From positions 2,666,001-2,730,000 of the forward strand of contig AP025685.1 in the NCBI GenBank assembly GCA_022846635.1: DNA of 64,000 nt, read 5' to 3'. The position numbers and the translations under genes were made by a program. The notes under the pieces were generated by a model, which was given only the letters and a program-made list of their open reading frames with translations, ran no database searches and was not told where the DNA came from. The DNA comes from Salmonella enterica subsp. enterica serovar Choleraesuis. Its GTDB lineage: Bacteria > Pseudomonadota > Gammaproteobacteria > Enterobacterales > Enterobacteriaceae. Position 1 is the stretch's first letter. The number at the start of each line of letters is the position of its first letter. Positions 60,321 to 64,000 of this stretch are shown piece by piece.

Positions 60321-62438
60321 TTAACCTTTTACTGCGTGAGTCACCAGCCAGCAATTATGAATCTGGCGGTTACGGGCAAAATCCTGAGACTGGGTCTGGG
60401 CGGTGATATCGCGCGCCTCAAGGCCCAGCTCCTGTAAGCCGGCGTTGTCCATTTTGAAGCCCCGTTTGTTGTTGGAGAACATAATGGTGCCTCCCGGGCG
60501 CAGCAGGCGCTTAAGATCGCGCATCAGCTGCAAATGGTCGCGCTGAACATCAAAAGTATTATCCATCCGCTTAGAGTTAGAGAACGTTGGCGGATCGATA
60601 AAGATAAGATCGAACTGCTCCTGACTTTCCCGCAGCCATTGCAGGCAGTCGGCCTGAATCAGACGATGAGGTCGGCCGCTTAGACCGTTAAGACGTAAAT
60701 TGCGCTCCGCCCACTCCAGATAGGTGCGCGACATATCTACCGTCGTTGTCGTACGCGCGCCGCCAAGTCCGGCGTGCACGCTGGCGCTACCGGTATAGGA
60801 GAACAGATTCAAGAAGTCTTTACCCTGGCTCATCTGGCCCAGTCGCTGGCGGGCAATACGGTGGTCAAGGAACAGGCCGGTATCCAGGTAGTCGGTCAGG
60901 TTAACCCACAGACGAGCGTTGAATTCTTTTACCTCGAAGAACTCTTTTTTCTCGGCCAGTTTCTGATACTGATTTTTGCCCTTCTGACGCTCGCGGGTTT
61001 TCAGCACCAGCCGGTTTGGAGCTATCTGCAATACGGCAAGGGTAGCGGCAATAACATCAAACAGGCGCTGACGTGCTTTCGCCGCATCAACCGTTTTCGG
61101 CGGAGCATACTCCTGAATGACGACCCAGTCGGCATAACGGTCAACCGCCACATTATATTCCGGCAGATCTGCATCATATAACCGGAAACATTCAATCCCC
61201 TGCTGGCGTGCCCATTTCTCAAGTTTTTTAGCGTTCTTGCGCAGGCGGTTGGCAAAATCAGGCGCAATCTCGCCTACGCTTGTACCTTCCGCACTGGCCA
61301 CCAGCTGGTAGTTTTTCTGCACACAATCCAGCGGGCCGTTTTTCGCTTTGAACTGACGGTGGGCACGCAGCTGCAGGCAGCTTAACAATTCTGGAGAGGC
61401 ACTAAACAGCGACAGATTCCAGCCGCCAAACTGGGTTTTCATAATGCGCCCCAGCACGCTGTGCAGTGCAATCAGCGCCGGTTCGCTGTCCAGACGTTCA
61501 CCGTACGGCGGGTTGCTGATAACCGTACCCGTCGGGCCTTCCGGCAGCGGGTTAACCAGCCGGGTAACATCGCGCACTTCCAGACTGAACAGGTCGTTTA
61601 ACCCGGCGCGGCGTACGTTCGCCCGCGCGGTTTCAATGACCCGCGCATCGCTGTCCGAACCGTAGAATTTGCTCTGGTAATCCGCAGCCCCACGTTTTGC
61701 ACGCACCTGGGCTTCAGCCACTACCGATTTCCACAATTCTTCATCGTGACCGGTCCAGCCGGTAAAGCCCCAGCGCGTGCGGCGCAGCCCCGGCGCTCTG
61801 TCGGTAGCCATCATTGCCGCTTCGATAAGCAGCGTACCGGAACCACACATTGGGTCGAGCAGTGGTGTGCCCTGCTCCCAGCCGGAGCGCATCACTACGG
61901 CAGCCGCCAGGTTTTCTTTCATTGGCGCGGCGCCGGTGCGATCGCGGTAACCGCGTTGATGCAACCCATCGCCGCTAAGATCTAACGCAATGCTAGCTAC
62001 ATTGTCGTGCAGCCAGACGTTAATCCGCATATCCGGCTCTTCGCGATCGACATCCGGACGCGGTAAATTTTTACGAGTAAAAGCATCGACAATGGCATCT
62101 TTAACTTTAAGGGCACCATACTGACTATTGCGAATGGTTTCATTTAGCCCGCTAAAGTGGACGGCAAAGGTAGAGCCTGGCGCGAACATTTCAGTCCACG
62201 GAATGACCTGGGCGCCGAGGTAGAGGTCGAGGTCGCTATAAACCTTGCACTCTCCTAAAGGCAGAAGAATGCGCGATGCCAGCCGGCTCCACATCAGGCT
62301 TTGATACAGCAGACGGCTGTCGCCCTGAAAATGCACCCCCCCCTGGACCACCTGGCAATTCAGCGCGCCCAGTTGTTCGAGTTCAGTTTTCAGGAGCTCT
62401 TCCAGCCCCCGGGCCGTACTGGCAAACAGAGATTTCAT
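60321..62438 (-). CDS. rlmL: Bifunctional 23S rRNA methyltransferase RlmKL
   Basis: The 705-residue protein (E. coli 702) joins a THUMP domain, the RlmL methyltransferase for m2G2445 ([28 protein letters not shown]) and the RlmK methyltransferase for m7G2069 ([33 protein letters not shown]). It is the first gene of the rlmKL-uup-pqiABC group and divergent from ycbX. Confidence 0.97.
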   Translation of the reverse strand: MKSLFASTARGLEELLKTELEQLGALNCQVVQGGVHFQGDSRLLYQSLMWSRLASRILLPLGECKVYSDLDLYLGAQVIPWTEMFAPGSTFAVHFSGLNETIRNSQYGALKVKDAIVDAFTRKNLPRPDVDREEPDMRINVWLHDNVASIALDLSGDGLHQRGYRDRTGAAPMKENLAAAVVMRSGWEQGTPLLDPMCGSGTLLIEAAMMATDRAPGLRRTRWGFTGWTGHDEELWKSVVAEAQVRAKRGAADYQSKFYGSDSDARVIETARANVRRAGLNDLFSLEVRDVTRLVNPLPEGPTGTVISNPPYGERLDSEPALIALHSVLGRIMKTQFGGWNLSLFSASPELLSCLQLRAHRQFKAKNGPLDCVQKNYQLVASAEGTSVGEIAPDFANRLRKNAKKLEKWARQQGIECFRLYDADLPEYNVAVDRYADWVVIQEYAPPKTVDAAKARQRLFDVIAATLAVLQIAPNRLVLKTRERQKGKNQYQKLAEKKEFFEVKEFNARLWVNLTDYLDTGLFLDHRIARQRLGQMSQGKDFLNLFSYTGSASVHAGLGGARTTTTVDMSRTYLEWAERNLRLNGLSGRPHRLIQADCLQWLRESQEQFDLIFIDPPTFSNSKRMDNTFDVQRDHLQLMRDLKRLLRPGGTIMFSNNKRGFKMDNAGLQELGLEARDITAQTQSQDFARNRQIHNCWLVTHAVKG

Positions 62439-62534
62439 ATCATCACTTATCTTTCAGGAAATTGTCGCGCATTATAGCTAATCTGGGGCGCATGTCATAA
62501 AGTTGCCCATCATTGTTTTTGTCCGGAGTACCCC

Positions 62535-63647
62535 ATGGTTGCGTTGTCCCGCCTTTATCTTCACCCCGTAAAATCGATGCGCGCCCTGCGTCAGTCGCAT
62601 GCCATGGTGCAACCGGAAGGCCTGGCCTTTGACCGTCAGTTTATGGTTACCGAACCAGACGGTACTTTTATTACCGCCCGGCAGACACCAGAACTGGTGC
62701 TATTTACCCCGGCACTTACGCCAGATGGGCTATTTCTTCAAGGCCCGGACGGTAGCAGCGTCACTATCCGTTTTGCGGATTTTGCCCAAAGTCAGGAGCC
62801 AACGGAGGTATGGGGTAATCACTTTACGGCGCGCATCGCCCCAGAGGCCATTAACCAGTGGCTAAGCCAGTTTTTCCAGCGCCCGGTGCAGTTACGCTGG
62901 ACTGGCCCCGCCTCTACCCGGCGGGTTGAGGCGCGTCCGGATGTGCCGCTTTCGTTTGCCGATGGTTATCCTTTCCTGCTAACCAATGAGTCCTCACTGC
63001 GCGATCTGCAGCAGCGTTGCCCGGCCAGCGTCAGCATGGAACATTTCAGGCCAAACCTGGTGGTCACTGGCACAGAAGCATGGGCTGAGGATAGCTGGAA
63101 GGTAATTCGCATCGGTCAGGTTGTATTCGACGTCGTGAAACCTTGTAGCCGCTGTATTTTCACCACAATTAGCCCGGCTCGCGGCAAAAAGCATCCATCT
63201 GGTGAACCATTGCGTACCCTGCAACAGTTCCGTAGTGCATCTAATGGCGATGTCGATTTCGGCCAAAATCTGATTGCCCGCAATAGCGGTATTATTCAGG
63301 TCGGTGATGAAGTTGAGATATTAAAAACCGGGCCGGCAAAGTCTTACGCGGCAGGTAATAGCAGCGAACCTCTGGTTCAGGCTGACAGCGTGCTTCAGGG
63401 AGTAGCCATCGACTGGCAGGGCAACACATTTACCGGGGATAACCAGCAGGTCTTACTGGAACAATTAGAGCAACAGGGGATACGCGTGCCGTACTCCTGT
63501 CGCGCCGGAATCTGCGGCTGCTGCAGGGTGCGTTTGCTGGAAGGCGAGGTAAAACCATTGCGTCAGGGCGCAGTTGATTTACAGCACGGGACAATCCTTA
63601 GCTGCAGCTGCGTGCCACTTAGCGCACTTAAACTGGAAAAAATCTGA
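62535..63647 (+). CDS. ycbX: MOSC/2Fe-2S protein YcbX
   Basis: The 370-residue protein (E. coli 369) has an N-terminal MOSC beta-barrel domain, then the MOSC core ([30 protein letters not shown]). A C-terminal plant-type ferredoxin domain carries the Cys cluster ([18 protein letters not shown], later Cys in SCSC). With molybdenum cofactor it detoxifies N-hydroxylated base analogues. Confidence 0.96.
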   Translation: MVALSRLYLHPVKSMRALRQSHAMVQPEGLAFDRQFMVTEPDGTFITARQTPELVLFTPALTPDGLFLQGPDGSSVTIRFADFAQSQEPTEVWGNHFTARIAPEAINQWLSQFFQRPVQLRWTGPASTRRVEARPDVPLSFADGYPFLLTNESSLRDLQQRCPASVSMEHFRPNLVVTGTEAWAEDSWKVIRIGQVVFDVVKPCSRCIFTTISPARGKKHPSGEPLRTLQQFRSASNGDVDFGQNLIARNSGIIQVGDEVEILKTGPAKSYAAGNSSEPLVQADSVLQGVAIDWQGNTFTGDNQQVLLEQLEQQGIRVPYSCRAGICGCCRVRLLEGEVKPLRQGAVDLQHGTILSCSCVPLSALKLEKI

Positions 63648-63651
63648 TGCG

Positions 63652-64000
63652 TTAAACCGCCTGCTCAAGACTGTAGCAAGGTGTCATCGGCTGCAGGCGG
63701 TCATTCATTACTTTGATAGCATCGCCCAATTGCATCACTCGTCCAGCTAGCATAAAGCTCTGCTGGGCAACCAGACACAGTGCCGCCGCATTACCGCTTT
63801 CTACTACCAGCAAATTAACCAGACTCCCGCATTCGCTTAAGGAAACACAGGCGATATCTCCTGGAACAGGCTGCCAGTCATCGGTGCCTTGCGTGAAATG
63901 CCAGCTTTTAGGCATCTGTGGTTTTAGGAAGCGCGTCGCTACCAGAGCATTAAGTACCAACTCGGCGCGTTGTGCAGAATTAAGATTAAGATCTCGACAG
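63652..64000 (-). CDS. zapC: Cell division protein ZapC (partial, 5' end outside window)
   Basis: The minus-strand frame is open from the window edge to the stop at 63652, covering about 115 C-terminal residues of roughly 180. [34 protein letters not shown] and the end YSLEQAV match E. coli ZapC. The protein stabilises FtsZ protofilament bundles. It converges with ycbX, four bases apart. Confidence 0.94.
   Translation of the reverse strand, partial: CRDLNLNSAQRAELVLNALVATRFLKPQMPKSWHFTQGTDDWQPVPGDIACVSLSECGSLVNLLVVESGNAAALCLVAQQSFMLAGRVMQLGDAIKVMNDRLQPMTPCYSLEQAV

Overview
The window is chromosomal DNA of a gamma-proteobacterium of the family Enterobacteriaceae. From about 34 kb rightward it carries the E. 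coli-type backbone yccA-tusE-acyP-rlmI-hspQ-yccU-csgI-mgsA-helD-yccF-yccS-sxy-sulA-ompA-matP-lonH-fabA-rmf-pqiCBA-uup-rlmKL-ycbX-zapC in conserved order. The proteins are clearly diverged from E. coli, so I do not name a genus. Two genes are extra relative to E. coli: a secreted repeat protein between acyP and rlmI, and an LpxP-like acyltransferase between fabA and rmf.

Positions 1-34250 are most of a lambda-family prophage integrated at the 3' end of tRNA-Ser(UGA) (serT type), with its integrase next to the tRNA. Its left end (rest of the tape measure, tail tip, fibres, the other att site) lies outside the window. From left to right, all on the minus strand, come lambda-type tail and head genes (H, T/G, V, U, Z, FII, FI, E, D, C/Nu3, B, W, A, Nu1) and the cos site (about 11.57 kb). 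Next are small plus-strand morons near 12.1-12.6 kb, then a lysis cassette (spanins, lysozyme, two holin-like proteins). A plus-strand cargo block follows (15.1-18.07 kb). After it come a DNA methyltransferase, antiterminator Q, DUF968, RusA, a LexA-type winged-helix protein, a large cytosine-C5 methyltransferase, Ead-like accessory genes, DnaC-like and O-like replication genes with a probable origin, and a YdaT/YdaS/RacR-type immunity region. Rightward from the repressor, on the plus strand, are the left operon (small proteins, a RecE-N-terminus/DnaQ-type exonuclease hybrid, DUF4224) and the integrase.

The most striking content is the cargo block between Q and the lysis genes, the position where other lambdoid phages carry cargo such as Shiga toxin. 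It lies opposite to late transcription and has its own promoter inside a nearly perfect 18-bp inverted repeat. It encodes two small proteins of unknown type, one protein with a possible ribbon-helix-helix C-terminus, a full-length Cas1-type integrase with all four catalytic residues, and a protein resembling the Cas12a inhibitor AcrVA2. No Cas2, effector genes or CRISPR array are visible. This looks like an undescribed phage-borne solo-Cas1 plus anti-CRISPR-like module.

Other points of note are a LexA box in front of a 75-residue gene in a prophage whose repressor has no self-cleavage domain, and a 23-bp sequence repeated four times just after stop codons in both early operons. There is also a perfect Fur-type box beside cos. 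The chromosomal part shows textbook control sites: CpxR box (yccA), LexA box (sulA), FadR and FabR sites (fabA) and the ompA leader.
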